From Dipetalonema caudispina (taxonomy: Eukaryota; Nematoda; Chromadorea; Rhabditida; Onchocercidae): a stretch of 64,000 nucleotides of DNA. The notes beneath the pieces are model-generated. The model was not told the DNA's origin, did not search any database, and saw only the letters and a list, made by a program, of their open reading frames with translations. This document shows positions 24,812 through 38,215 of the stretch, piece by piece (position 1 is the stretch's first letter; each line of letters starts with the position of its first letter). Position numbers and translations under genes: made by a program. The stretch covers positions 62,001-126,000 of the forward strand of contig JABVXV010000120.1 in NCBI GenBank assembly GCA_013365325.1, in the 5' to 3' direction.

Positions 24812-25769
24812 TTACTGGTCGAATTTTCCGAGAATATCCGCCTCTCGAAATATGTGATATTCCTTTTCCTCAACGACAACCTTTGTACCGCCGTATTCAG
24901 GAAGCAACACATGGTCTCCTGGCTACAACAGAGTTGCATTTTGCATCAAAAAATTTCAAATGAGATCCAACAATGTACGCTAAACTTTTTCCACTACAGA
25001 AACTGCGGATTACTTTATTTCAAGCAAATCTCCCAGTGAGAAGGGATATGCTATCCACTGCGTTTTAAAGTATGACAAACCGGTCTTAATAATTCTAGAA
25101 TACTCAATACAAGAGATTAGGACGACGTAACTTCCTTATGTGATGAATTCTCTTCAAATTTGATTTTCGAAAGGTAAGTAATGGAAAATTTATTACCTGA
25201 ACAGTCATCGGGATCAAATCACCCTTACTATCGCGTCCACCAGGCCCAGTAGAAATTACTGTTGCTTCCAAAACTTTCCCCTGTGCTTTATCCGGAATCA
25301 TAATTCCACCTTTGGTTCTCGTCTCTGCTGCAAATCGCTCCACCAGTACTCTATCTGCTAACGGTTTGAATGCCTTGATCAAATCACCAAGCTGAAAGTA
25401 CATCTTTCAAAAGAAAAAAAAGAAAAATTCAGTGAAGCGTTTGTTAACTCTTAAATAGCAGGTCACACAAACTTATTATGTGGCTGCCACTCTTCCAGCT
25501 TCTTTTCCCTTCCTTTATTCTCTTTACATAATGCATGCCATGATAACATTTTTTGATAGAGTGATAATTGCTACATGATCTGAAGAATGATATATCCTCC
25601 ATATATAATACACTGTTACAGAAAATGATAAAACAATATCATGTGAACTACATCTAACGTTTAACTTCCCTTTTACACTGATACGATTTAATAACCTACT
25701 GATCAATTTTACATCAAGAAAAAAAAAAAAAAAACCTACAGCTTTCCTTGCTACCGACATTGATGCCAT
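24812..25769 (-). CDS. hsp-10: Mitochondrial 10-kDa chaperonin (HSP10/CPN10, GroES family)
   Basis: This co-chaperonin caps the HSP60 cage in the mitochondrial matrix. Three exons join in phase: 25769-25740, 25391-25197, 24922-24812, giving 111 aa. The GroES fold is clear: AFKPLADRVLVERFAAETRT, then the mobile loop KGGIMIPDKAQGKVLEATV with the GIM-type hydrophobic tripeptide that binds HSP60, then PGDHVLLPEYGGTKVVVEE and the end FREADILGKF. The short first exon (MASMSVARKA) supplies a basic N-terminus that probably serves as an uncleaved targeting signal. It is transcribed away from HSP60 across a 1.6-kb shared upstream region with heat-shock elements. Confidence 0.95.
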
Positions 25770-26148
25770 TATTTAAGTTCTCTTTCCTGCAATCAATAAC
25801 AAAATTTTATCACTAACATTGATAAGAATTAATGAGTACACATAAAGAATTTAATAATTACAATTTATTTTCCATTCCCAAAGATGAGTTATCAAATGTT
25901 TCGAAATGATTACTTTCAAAGAAAACAAATATTGAGAAGGGTTATAAATACTCATTCAATAGGTTAATTCAGAAAGTTCAAGTAACTATCTATCAAACTT
26001 TTTCAACTTATAAGTGAAAAAACACAGAATATAAAAATGATCTCTCACGTTAAATACGTAAAAACTTAAGCGTTAGCATACCAATTAGCAATTTACAATT
26101 TATCAATTATCAAGTATAACATATATTCAATTTAATGTAACTAAAGAC

Positions 26149-26190
26149 AGACGGACAAACAAACAAACAAAACAGACAGACAGACAGATG
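26149..26190. repeat. ACAG/ACAA microsatellite
   Basis: Imperfect tetranucleotide array of ACAG and ACAA units within the HSP10-HSP60 intergenic region. Confidence 0.75.
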
Positions 26191-26232
26191 GATAGACGAA
26201 GTGTACCTAATAAGCACTAGCACATCAATATG

Positions 26233-26245
26233 GAACATTCCAGAA
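26233..26245. promoter_or_regulatory. Heat-shock element 1
   Basis: GAACATTCCAGAA matches GAAnnTTCnnGAA, the HSF1 trimer site, at every defined base. Confidence 0.8.
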
Positions 26246-26408
26246 AGCACCTGAACAACTAGACTATGCAAAGAATGATCTCAAGTATAAGTTAGACATA
26301 AGATAAGCAGAGATAGCAAAAAAAAAGAATGAAGAAAAGAAGAAAAGTATGATGAGAGAGTTCAGTGTAATGGAAAAAAGACGGCCCGGCCATCATTTTT
26401 ATCTATCT

Positions 26409-26421
26409 TTCTAGAACATTC
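26409..26421. promoter_or_regulatory. Heat-shock element 2
   Basis: TTCTAGAACATTC matches TTCnnGAAnnTTC at every defined base. TTCTAGAA is the classical high-affinity core. Confidence 0.8.
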
Positions 26422-26492
26422 TATATGCAATGTGTCATCATTTGATATGTTTCTAATACTATGCAACTGTTCGAATGGATATAGGCTAATTT

Positions 26493-26505
26493 TTCTGGAA
26501 ATTTC
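26493..26505. promoter_or_regulatory. Heat-shock element 3
   Basis: TTCTGGAAATTTC matches TTCnnGAAnnTTC at every defined base. An imperfect fourth unit (TCGAT) follows. Confidence 0.8.
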
Positions 26506-27391
26506 TCGATTCTTCCATTTTTATATTTCATTTCATTTGATACCATATTTTTTTTTTTTTTAATTTTAATTTTAAAAAATATTAATTTCTTCAATTCTAT
26601 TACAAATTATTTATTTTTATTATTTTCCATATTTGTTGATCGATTTACTCATACAAATAATAATGTTATGATTGAATTGGAAATTGTCGTAAATTTTATG
26701 AATTGAATATTATTGTAGGATTTTTTATTGTTTATACTCTATGAATGATATTGTTTTTTAATATAAATTTTTTAAAATTTTTTTTTTAAACAATTCTCAA
26801 TTTTGAGATTGAAAAAAAAAAAAATGAATATATAACATTTTAGGTATATACTTTATCATCTGAGGATAGAATATAACGATTTTCTTTGCTATATTCTGTT
26901 TACAGAATAGGAAGGGAATTTTTTGATCTGATCTATTTGTTGCATTCTTATCACTATCTGTAAGATGCATATCCTAAAATATAGAATGAGCAATCTTTTT
27001 AGGCACTTTTTACCTATACACATAGAAATTATCTGTATTTAATGTTGTAATATCATACGATGATGAGGAATTTGTATATTTCATTAGTGAATTATTTGAA
27101 TGAGTTGGCCATGCGAATTATATTTTCTGAATGAGGCTTTGAAATGCTTATCAAATGATGAATTTTTAGGGTAGGATGGTGGAATGCATTGGATGAGAAC
27201 TGAAAGTGCTGATTCAGTTCGCATAGCTGAGATGTTAACAGTTGTAATAACCTTGGTTGACCCTAATATCGTGATGAGATAGTTTTTTAGGTCGTGTTCT
27301 GTTTACACGCAATTTCTCTTCCAATTTTATCCAAACATATAAATATTTTCGATCAATTTATAGGCTTGTTAATCCCAGAGTTGAAACGAAA

Positions 27392-30300
27392 ATGTTCCGT
27401 ATTGGTGGAAAATCGATGGCACGACTTGTTTCACGTACAGTGCAATCAGGTCTAAGATACTATGCTAAAGATGTAAAATTTGGCGCCGATGGGCGCGCTT
27501 CAATGCTCTATGGTGTGGATACTCTAGCTGATGCAGTCGCGGTCACTATGGGACCAAAGGTTATTATTGAATGTATTCGATACATTCTTCCATCTCTTGT
27601 AAACAATTAGAACCATATTAGAATTAATGATGAAAAGATTATTGTGATCGTTAGAAGAAGTTGAAATTTGATTCCAAGTATATCGAAACATCATAGAAAG
27701 TCTTAAAAATTTTCGTATTAGTTATGCTGTTACTTAATACCAATCCCCCCTAATCGTCAATATTCCAGGGGAGAAATGTCGTGATTGAGCAGTCATGGGG
27801 AAGTCCTAAGATCACGAAGGATGGTGTTACTGTGGCAAAAGCAATCGATTTCAAGGATAAATACAAGAATTTGGGAGCAAAACTGGTGCAGGTAAGCAGG
27901 AACGAATGTGTGAAATTGATTTCATCAGACTTCTGCATGTGATATGGCGTAAGCCAAGCGATGTAATGATTGATGGCGAGAAATGAAGAGGATTGAATTT
28001 AAATGACATCTAGGGATTTGTTTTCTGGTTTTATCACTTATCTGTATTAAAGGATGACCAGACCCTGTGAAATGTCTTCTTTACTTCGATAATGCTGTTT
28101 ATTTCCAGGATGTAGCAAACAAAACTAATGAGGAAGCTGGCGATGGTACCACATGTGCTACAGTTTTGGCGCGAGCAATTGCAAAAGAAGGTTTCGAGAA
28201 TATCAGCAAAGGAGCTAATCCAGTGGAAGTTCGAAGAGGTAGGTTTAGATTTTTTTTTTTGGGCAATTACTTGCTCTATTCTAATATATTTATATTCAGC
28301 TTTATATTTCTAAATATTTTTAACTCTTTCCGCCTAACTTCTCTTCCATATTTTTTTCTGATCAATTTAATCCATGAAGTTCAGTAAGGGTTGAGTTGAT
28401 TCGAGTATGTGTAGTAATAACCTAAACAAGTGTTGTTGAGGACACCTTCCTTGAAATAGAAATTGTTTGCTTTCCATCCTGAGACACCTCGTAGTCATAT
28501 TTTTCTGAATATTTCTCCTTTTGCTATGCAGGAGTAATGAACGCTGTGGAGCTTTTGGTTAATGAACTGAAGAAAATGAGCAAAGATGTGACAACCCCAG
28601 AAGAAATTGCGCAGGTTGCAACAATCTCAGCGAATGGTGATTCCACTGTAGGGAAACTGATATCCGAAGCGATGAAGAAGGTATTTTTTTTTTAATCTGT
28701 TTATTTTTCTAAGTCTTGTTTTTATACAAAAGAAAATCCACTTCTAATATTTACAGTGTATTGTATTCCGTAGTGTAAAGACATGCCCATATCTGCTATC
28801 AATTAATCAGGGATTTTGTCTTTTGTCTTGGCAGAGAAACGTCAAGCTATCAGTTTTTTTTTCTTTTTTTTGTAACATTAAGTAACTCACTCTGGTTAAT
28901 CTAGGGTTGAACTTTAGCAAACATTGCTTTAATAGTAATTCCACTACTAAAGCGGGTGATTCTTCACTGTTGCAAGCTCTGTTTTGTTTATAAACTCCAG
29001 AAGTTACTGATGTGAGAAGTCGCTAATCAACTTTTGTAAGTTTTAGGTCGGAAATAAGGGTGTGATCACTGTAAAGGATGGTAAAACGTTGCATGATGAA
29101 TTGGAAACTATCGAAGGGATGAAATTTGACCGTGGGTACATTTCTCCTTACTTTATTAACACTACAAAAGGAGCCAAAGTGGAATTCGAGAAATGCCTTC
29201 TTTTGTTTTCGGAAAAGAAAATCAGTCAAGTGCAGGTAAATGATAAAGAGTTAATCTGTATGTAATATGTGTTTGTAAATGATTGTGACAATTTTGCCAT
29301 CCTTTTTGATCAAAGTTGGAGTTTATGGAGCCTGAAGTACAAGAAAATTGTACTTCGCTAACGAGTTCTTACGGAAAATCATTGTTGTGCAATCACGTCA
29401 CTATATAGTATATACTACCCTGTCTGTACAACCATATCGTGGCTGCTGCACGTTTGATCGTTGAATTCTCAATTTATAAATTTTTTTTTCATGCTTCCAA
29501 ACAATCCACATACTAGCCACGTTGATTTTAGGATATCGTACCAGCTCTTGAATTGGCGAATAAGTACAGGAAACCAATTGTGATTATCGCGGAGGATGTA
29601 GATGGCGAAGCACTTACTACTCTTGTGTTGAATAGATTGAAGGTAATATTTCTATCTCACGATACTTCATGAACGAAGACGGAATAGAGAGTTAAAGTTT
29701 CTATTTGTATTATCGAATGTAAAATAACTGAAAGATTGGGCCGACTGTTTACAATTTTCGAGAGGCTTTAGTTAGCAAATATCAGAAAATATTACAACTG
29801 ACTAACAGTCTAGCTAGATCTCAATCGTCAAACATCACTGAAACGTTTAGTCTTCAAGTGAAGAATTTTATGAGCAATATTGATTTACTTATTTTATGTA
29901 TTTCAGGTTGGTCTCCAAGTGGCAGCTGTGAAAGCACCTGGTTTTGGGGATAATAGGAAAAATACACTGAAGGATATGGCGATAGCTACAGGTGGAACAG
30001 TCTTTGGAGATGATGCTAATTTGCTGAAAATTGAAGATGTGCAAATTAGTGATCTCGGTGAAGCTGAAGAAGTTACAATCACGAAAGATGATACGCTCAT
30101 CTTGCGTGGCAAGGTACAATTAGATGTTAAAGGTCATGAATATGACTGTTATCATTTAGAAAGTGAAGTGATTAAAACCTCCATCGTCTAGTGAGTCGGT
30201 TTGAAGACGGGATTAGAAGTATAAAGGAATTATATGTAGGTAGGGATTATAAGTTTTTATAAACATTTGTCTGTCTAAAGTGGCGTTAGAACCGAGACAC

Positions 30301-32226
30301 GTACTGCATTGAATGACTAGACTCATCGGTTTACTAATATAAAAGCATTTGAAATTTCAAAATTAGCTCAAACCTTAAATACGATGGTCTGCAGTCAGTG
30401 ATATTTAATCTTATACTAATAGCTGTACACATTCACTTTAGCTTACATCGTATCACTTGCATATAGAAACTAATATTAAAATGTAAACAAGAAGTCATAA
30501 ATATTAGCTTTCATAGCTTTCCCTTCGTACTACTTTAGGACAATGTCAGGCTTCCTTCTAATATAAGAGTAGTCTCGGAATTTTTTCATTCTTATAAAAA
30601 ATTAATGTAACGGATGCACTAATATCACAATCTATTTACTGATCTATAAATCTGTTATTTTTGCAGTAACTTATGTTACAATATGAAAACATTGTAATTC
30701 CACCCCGAGAAAATGTTAGGTCGGAAGAATTCCAATTCCAGAAAAAATTTTAAGATTGTCTTTGCTACACTGTGACCGGGAATTTTTAATCACAAGTAAT
30801 TCTATTGAAATAAAATGCAAAAAGTGCCAAAAGCTTCAAACATGGCATGAATGAGGTCTTTCTTTCATCTTTGATTATAAAAAGAAGTTATCAAATTCGT
30901 TAATAGTTTTAGATTTCTTTATATCATGTGTTTGTTAGGGTGTTTTGAAAAAGCGGGTTCTTCTATGAGTTATAATTTGCAGTGATTTTTTATATGAATT
31001 ATAGTTTTGGGAATCGTTTTCAGGGGAAACCTGAAGACGTGGAAAAACGAATTTCAATGATTGAAGATGAACTGGAACAGAGTTCATCTGAATACGAAAA
31101 GGTACATTTAAATAAGTTTTTTTCGATATGTTTCGGAGGGATGATTACTTTTTGTTGTAAGGAAGTTATTTTAAAATAACTATTTTAGGAGAAACTGAAT
31201 GAGCGGTTGGCGAAGCTTTCAAAGGGTGTTGCAGTCCTGAAAGTAGGTGGGGCTAGCGAAGTAGAAGTGAATGAAAAGAAGGATCGCGTCACAGATGCCT
31301 TGAATGCCACTAGAGCAGCTGTTGAAGAAGGCATTGTACCAGGTGGCGGTGTTGCACTCCTTCGTGCCTTGAATGCTATCGAAAATGTTAAAGGAGAAAA
31401 TAATGATCAGGACAAAGGTTATTTTTCTGTGCTTGATGTTTAATCTATGCTGTTGAATTGTTTACATTTTCATAAAAGAATTCATTGAGGTCAATTAAGG
31501 TATCCGAATAGTGCAGAAAGCAGTACGTGAACCAATCATGACAATTGTGAGGAATGCTGGTGTTGATCCATCTTCTGTTGTGGAAAAAGTACTCGCTAAC
31601 AGTGAATTGTCGTTCGGATATGATGCCATGAATGACACTTTTGTGGATATGTTCAAAGCCGGCATTATTGATCCTACAAAGGTCATTCGAACTGCTCTGC
31701 AGGTAATTTTTTTCTTTACTCGTGATATATTTCAATTTTCGTCCGAAGAAAAAGTAATGGGTTGGTCTTCCATCGTCTTGTTTTTTGTCAAGGAATTCTT
31801 ATTACAACATTAGTAACAGCAGCTGAACAATGTCGAAGCAAAGTGAACTTCCAGAAACTTCTTTTGGAAGGTATTTCGTCAGTTTGCTAAGATGGTTAAA
31901 AATATCACAAGCTAACTTACTGTATCTTAAATTTATTTCTGAAAAAAATCATGCAGCTATTCAGTGGCTGTGTTTGGGGATATGAATGTGAGTGGAAGTT
32001 TTTACTGTCGTTGTGCGATATTATTGAAGTCATTGTCAGGATTTTCGGATTATCTGATTGGCTAGATATTTTAACAAGCAAGGAAGCTGATTTTTAGGAC
32101 GCGGCTGGTGTTGCATCGCTATTGGCTACAACGGAATGCGTAGTGACTGAGATGCCGAAAGAAGAGCCCCAGATGGCAGCTGGAATGGGCGGTGGTATGG
32201 GTGGCGGTATGGGAGGAATGTACTGA
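27392..32226 (+). CDS. hsp-60: Mitochondrial 60-kDa chaperonin (HSP60, GroEL family)
   Basis: This ATP-driven protein-folding chamber acts in the mitochondrial matrix. Eleven exons join in phase: 27392-27559, 27769-27891, 28109-28238, 28532-28680, 29047-29235, 29532-29642, 29907-30113, 31024-31101, 31189-31417, 31500-31702, 32098-32226, giving 571 aa. A basic presequence ([20 protein letters not shown]) leads into YAKDVKFG. Family hallmarks follow: [48 protein letters not shown] (ATP site, including the catalytic Asp), [67 protein letters not shown] and a C-terminal Gly-Gly-Met tail. Length and motifs are complete. Expression is probably stress-induced through the upstream heat-shock elements. 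Confidence 0.97.
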
Positions 32227-33455
32227 TTTCTGGACGGGTGTTATTTTTTTTCCAGATTATGCCTCGCATTTCGATGTTTAATTATTACCTTATGGCATGT
32301 TGTTTGTTCTAAGCGGGCAACGAGTGTTGCAGTAGTGCGTAAGCTCCACGTATTTTTTTCAGGGGATATTGAAAATTCTGAGGTTGTAAGCCTAAAAATC
32401 GGAAGTATTGTTCAATTTCGTTATTTTGTTGATTTGGATGAATGCATATGATGTTTTTGATGCATACTGATTTTGTTTTTTAGTTAATTGCACTTCGTTT
32501 TGTGTACGATTATTTGCTAACCAATTTCGCCTAAACATGTATCCTTAATTCGTTGCGCCTCACATTTTTACTCGCATCATCAAATAATTCTCTCACTTAG
32601 TTTAAATGGCTGCGTCATTTTCGTTGTTTTTGCTATATCAAACAAATTTTTAAGAATATAACCACCTTGTAGAATCACCATTCGAACATTCATTCTCCCG
32701 TATTTCTTGTTAAATAGAGTGCTTATTATGGTGTAATTTGCTGAAATGAAAGGTGGAAACATCAATTTGAACGATGTGGAAAATCGATATAGAAGTGAAA
32801 ACTTCCATTTTTCCAAGCAGCGCTACAGAAATGATTTGTCATTGCACCGTAAGGATAGTGTAAGGCTGGTTGATCCACTTATATGTGCAATTTGTAAAGT
32901 GAACCTATTAAAGTAAGTTGGAATTGGTAAGGTAATAGAATGGAAAGGAACGATTGGTAATAGTCTAAAATAATCGAGAAAAGGTCATCATGAAATTCTC
33001 ATCGATCAGTGTAACATGTGATGGTATGGTACGTAAAATGTAATACCTTCATTGTACTGTGTGGTATTTGTCATCTATGAACAATGGGACATTTCAATCT
33101 GATAGCGAAACATTGCTAACTTCAATCGTCTCTTTTTATTTTTCATGATGCTCAATTGCATCATTTTCACATTCATAAACTTTGAATTTAAAGTTTCAGA
33201 TGAATTGGAGGTTTTTTTTCGTCTAAATTAAAAATTTAATTAGGCTACGATAGTCTTCATTGATGTTAGCTAATTATTACTAACGAACAATCTATTACAC
33301 AATGAGTAGTAAAGTTTTTTTTGAGCTATACCTACACAATTTATACACATTAACATTGAGAAATTTTTTTGTGTTAATATTAATGGAATAAATTATGATG
33401 TCGAGAAGTCATTTCATGCATATTTTTTATAAATTTTATAAAATTTATTCCAGAA
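32227..33455. other. Intergenic
   Basis: Spacer between HSP60 and the retinol saturase gene, containing the HSP60 3' untranslated region. An open frame at 32580-32816 (-) lacks splice or motif support. A TTCCAG acceptor immediately before the ATG at 33456 may be a trans-splice site. Confidence 0.5.
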
Positions 33456-36400
33456 ATGATTCCAGAAATATGTCTGATTCTTGCAATTTTGTCTATTTTC
33501 TTTTATCTTTCACTCAAAATATCAAAACATAATGATACGGGTAATTGTTTCCATAAAATGATTTGTACCGGTAAATCTGTGAATCCGCCACTATCTACTG
33601 AACAAATTCACAGTATCCTAAGGAATAGGTATGTCAACATTGAATTATGCATAATGGGTATTTTTATTCCAATTGAAATATGCAAATAAAAAGGATATTT
33701 TTGACGTAACACGTGTTGTGACATTTCGTATATTGCTACTAGCTTAATGAATGAATGACGTTTTACATTCAATTTCATTGTAGTGACGTCAAGAAAAGAT
33801 TATTAATTTCAGATTTAATCAATCGATTGTTAATGAAAAATGGGATGTGATTGTAATTGGATCAGGTTTATCAGGTTTAACAGTAGCAAAAATACTAGCA
33901 GCTGCAGGTCGTAAAGTACTTGTGTTAGAGCAACATGATCGAGCTGGTGGCTCATGTCATACTTTCAAACTTGACAAATACGAATTCGATGTTGGCTAGT
34001 TTTTTTATTCTTTCAAATTTTATTTCAATTCTAATGAAAACATCTAAAATAATAGTTAAATCAAATATAAATGTTAGTAAACTTTTTATAGGTATAAAAG
34101 TTACTTATCAAAAATGTATTCATTCGGCATCTATCAAATATCCCATCCGTCCCTTAATAAGTGATCCTATAACCTGTAGTGTAAGCCATTTTAATACATC
34201 CGGAATATGTTGATCCGATTTATGGAAGAATAGGTTGCAGAATTTATTTATACTTTTCTTTTCAATTTTTCATTTTCTAAAAAAAAAAAGAAAAATGATT
34301 GAAATTTTAGGTTTGCATTATGTGCAAAATATGTACGACGGGAAAGAGCTGTATCGCATATGTTCGGCCATTACAGATTCACAAGTTCAATGGCAAAAAA
34401 TGGAAGAACCATTCGATAGCGTACATTTCATCTTTTCAAAGTTGTAATTTAATTAGACCTTTTAATTAGGATTAATTGAAATTGGAACCGGAAAGATGAT
34501 ATAAATTCATTATTTTAAAGGTAATAATTGGAAAACGATATTATGGTCGAACAACTGGGGACAGTATACATTTTCGTGATCAGTTAAAATTGTGGTTTCC
34601 AGAAGAAGCGGATAATATTGAAAAGTATTTTGATTACGTTTTAGTGAGTTTCAAATTCATAATCTAATTGTTAGTGTAGAAAATGGAGCAGGAGGACGAG
34701 AGAAGATGGTTTTACTCGAAATATGAATTGAATAATTTCCAACCTGAACTCTGTTCCGAAGGTTAATTGAAGTAGTGCGAATACTGAATTTAACCTTTTT
34801 TTATGACCAAGATGAGTTCATCCCTATTTGATCAAATTAAGTAATTGGATTATAAAAATCAATTTTAATTTCAGAAATGCCTTAATATTAATTTTTGGTG
34901 GTTGATTGGTGCAAAACTAATACCGCTTTTCTTTGTCCGCTTATTATCCAAATTCAGTTTTATCAATTTTTTTACCAATTTATTCAAATACTGTGAACTG
35001 AATCTGCTGGATGTTATGAAGAACTATGAACTGAGCGCTGAAGTTCGAGCTGTTATCAGTTATTATTTTGTTAATTATGGTAAATTTTTAAATGAAATAA
35101 ATCCTTTATTCACTTATACCCTTTTGTTACTTTTCCAAATAGTTAAAACTATTTGATGTTTTAATGGCTTTACTTTACATTTATATTAGTGATACTTATT
35201 TCACTTGTCACAGTTTGTCTCTGTGGACTGCCTAAATTTTTTTAAATAGTTGTTTTAATCTTCTTTTAGCCTTTTTTTTTTCTATGGATCTGTAATTTGA
35301 CATGCTTTTGAGTGATTAATTAACATTTCCTCATTTCTCGGTCTGTTTAAAATCCTTTTTAATAATGTATTTTGCTATGGAAACTTTGTGAAGATTGTAC
35401 AACCTTTTACAAAAGTTAAAAAAACTGTTAAAAATGGCTTTCTATAAGCATTATTTGATATGTTTGCTATTATTGCTTTATGATTTAATATAAAGTAACT
35501 AAAATGGAATATACTTTATTTCGATTCTTTAGAATCAAAATTAGCTTTGAAATTAATCTTCAGGTATACCTCCCAATCGTGCATCATTCCTTCAACATCA
35601 TCTATTTCTTATGGAAAATGGATATTATCCTATCGGTGGTGCAGCACAATTTATAGCCAACATCATTCGATCGATCCAAAAATTTGGCGGAAAAGTGATT
35701 GTGCAAGCAGATGTGCAACAAATTGTATTTGATAATGGGAAAGTTAATGGTAGTTAACTTTGTAATCATTTTGAAAACCTTTTTTTTTTTTTTCAGAACC
35801 TCTTGCTTACTTCTAGGAAATAGTCTTAATAAAGTTCCATTTTTACGAATACCTTCTTACTAACCTTACTAACTGCCATACGTACTACCGCTGTGACTGT
35901 AAAAACAAAATTTTGCAATATGATGAGAATGTACTATAAAACATTTAAATATGAAATAAATTCAATATTTTAATCTATGCTACTTTATATTCCATGATAA
36001 TTAGTACTGTCTATGATTGATTATTCCATAGATTTCTAAATTTTTGAACTTTAGGAGTAAAAGTGAAACATGGTTCTTTTGAATATTTCATCCAAACAGC
36101 ACTGGTTATTTCAACAGCACCAATTATTAAGACATTCAATGAGCTTATACCTCAAAATGTCGCTCGAAATTCGGGTAACTTTTTTGCATAACCAAATATT
36201 GATCGAAGAGAGGAATACATTAATGATTTTCATTAAGATAAATGAAATTTCTCATATTTTACAGTTATGTTTAAAATGGTTAATCAACTTAATTTGTTGG
36301 AAACAGTGCCAGTTGGTGGATTTCAAGCATATATTGGTTTGTCTGGAACGCAAAACAGTCTCCAACTACCATCCAATAATTATTTTTGGTACAAGAATAA

Positions 36401-38096
36401 TAATCCTTATGAGTTCGATCATTATTTAAGGTTAATTATTTTGATAATCCAAAATTATCATTTTTCACAAATTGTCATAAGTAATAGCGACCATTTCGGA
36501 TGATAAAAGAAATTGTGTTAACGTATTTGTTAGATATCATACCACAGTTCACAGTTCGTTGTGGATTACGAGAGCAATGGAATCTTCTTTTTCCTTTAAA
36601 TGCATTTCATAACCTTTGAAGAGGTATACTTATTTCAAAAAGTAATTTCGTAGCGAAATTTTCTGTTAGCTAATTGCATAAGTTTTTCCAACTGATGACA
36701 TTTTTAAATAGTTTTTTTGAGTAGAAATATTATTGAAATTCCAGTTTATCATCCTCAGAAGCAGCGGAGTATGGTTGTCCACCACAAATCTTCATTTGTT
36801 TTCCATCAGCCAAAGATCCAACATGGGATGAACGGAATCCTGGTATGACTATTGAACTCTTACTGAGTTGATAACATTTTTAACTACTCTTTGAATAGAA
36901 ATATTACTGAAAAGTTGTTAATTTATACATTTTGATACTATTTGCAAAGATCATGACAACAGATTGTTAACTGCTGAAATCGAATGTTGGTAATATAATA
37001 GATTTCTATTTCAAATATTTCGTTCTCTTCTTTTCAGGCACTTCGACATGCCAACTAATTTCGTTCACAAATCCTGCTTGGTTCGAAGAATTTAAAGATA
37101 CTTCTAGAAAGAAATCTGTAAAGCGATTGAACCGGACAGAGTATAATGAATTAAAGCACCTAATTGGTGAACTGATGTTAGGTCAATTCTTAACATTGTT
37201 TCCAAATCTTAAATCACATGTAAGTTCGAAATCCTCTTTAAAAAAAAAAGAAAAGAGAAAGAAAACTTGATAAAATTTGATAAATCGAATTGATTTAGTC
37301 TGATAAAACGTATTTTGGAAAGAAGGAAGAATTCCCGAATCAAATACTATTTCCAGTCAAATTTTTAGAAGTTAATAACGGAAAGTTATCTGTGAATTTT
37401 TTGTAGATGGGAAGAGATTTGAATTAAACGTTAATGAATGCTAGGATTTTGGCTTACAGATAACATATGTTGAATTTTCAACTCCATTAACTCAGCAATA
37501 TTATATGCAAAACGCACATGGCGAATACTATTCATTAACACAGCAAATTGATCGGTTTAAATTGAAATTTTGGAGTGAATTGAGGTGTAAAACAGATTTG
37601 CCTGGTTTATACCTTTCAGGTAGGTTTGCATAATTTTTCCTAGTGTTGTTTAATTCTTGTTACTGATTAAAAATTTAATTGCATGAGAAGATATTTTTTT
37701 ATTAATTGATTGACTTGATGTTTTTAATCAGTAGTATTTATGAAGTTTTATGTTTACTTATCGGTGCTGTTGCACTTTCTCCATTTTTTTTTTTGAATTT
37801 TCGACTGAGCTGTAATCAATTCCATCGTTCTTAAAGTTCTTAAAGTTTTTTCAAATGTTCGATATGTACTACTGAAAATCATCATTCTACGATTGTTGTG
37901 CCCAAAATGTAAAGCGGAAGCCATTTCAGAAATGATGTATTGATGATGGAATTTTTCAGGACAAGATATTCTCTTCTGTGGAATTGCAAGTGTGTTACAC
38001 AGTGGTTTAATTACAGCTGGAAATATATTGGGACGTAATTTACTGCAAGATCTAGAGGAAGCTTACAATAAACAAATAGATTATGATCGAAAGTAA
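33456..38096 (+). CDS. All-trans-retinol 13,14-reductase-like flavoprotein (RETSAT)
   Basis: This is an FAD-dependent oxidoreductase of the phytoene desaturase/RETSAT group; the vertebrate enzyme saturates the 13-14 double bond of retinol at the ER membrane. Twelve exons join in phase: 33456-33628, 33813-33994, 34311-34420, 34521-34643, 34875-35079, 35564-35749, 36055-36174, 36265-36430, 36745-36842, 37038-37219, 37460-37619, 37960-38096, giving 613 aa against 610 in human. Residues 4-20 form a membrane anchor. The dinucleotide-binding site reads DVIVIGSGLSGLTVAKIL then LVLEQHDRAGGSCHTF. Later family matches are DVGLHYVQNMYDG, PIGGAAQFIANIIRSI, CFPSAKDPTWDERNPG and LPGLYLSGQDILFCGI, the FAD-contacting end. 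Intron 2 must use a GC donor (GTTG|GCTAGT at 33995), because every GT alternative breaks the conserved DVGLHY. The exact substrate in the worm is unknown. Confidence 0.92.
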
Positions 38097-38215
38097 TAGC
38101 ATTTTAAAACTGAAAATGGATGAATCTTTACTTGTGTTCATTTCCCCTTAAATTTGTCGATAAAATAAAAAATTTGTAGAAATTTTGAGAAGTCACAAGA
38201 AAACAAAACAAAAAA

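Larger units (their letters stand above)
25770..27391. promoter_or_regulatory. Shared upstream region of divergent HSP10 and HSP60
   Basis: This 1.6-kb stretch separates the two start codons. It contains three perfect three-unit heat-shock elements (listed separately), an ACAG/ACAA short tandem repeat at about 26149-26190, and no coding exon that I can support. The arrangement matches the head-to-head HSPE1/HSPD1 pair of mammals. Confidence 0.75.

Noticed and set aside
31445..31735. Minus-strand open frame over HSP60
   Set aside because: Antisense shadow of HSP60 exon 10.
31849..31861. Perfect TTCnnGAAnnTTC inside HSP60 intron 10
   Set aside because: A single match in 64 kb of AT-rich DNA can occur by chance, and it is not clustered like the three upstream elements.
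36070..36429. Plus-strand open frame of 119 codons
   Set aside because: It runs in the wrong frame across RETSAT exons 7 and 8 and the intron between them.
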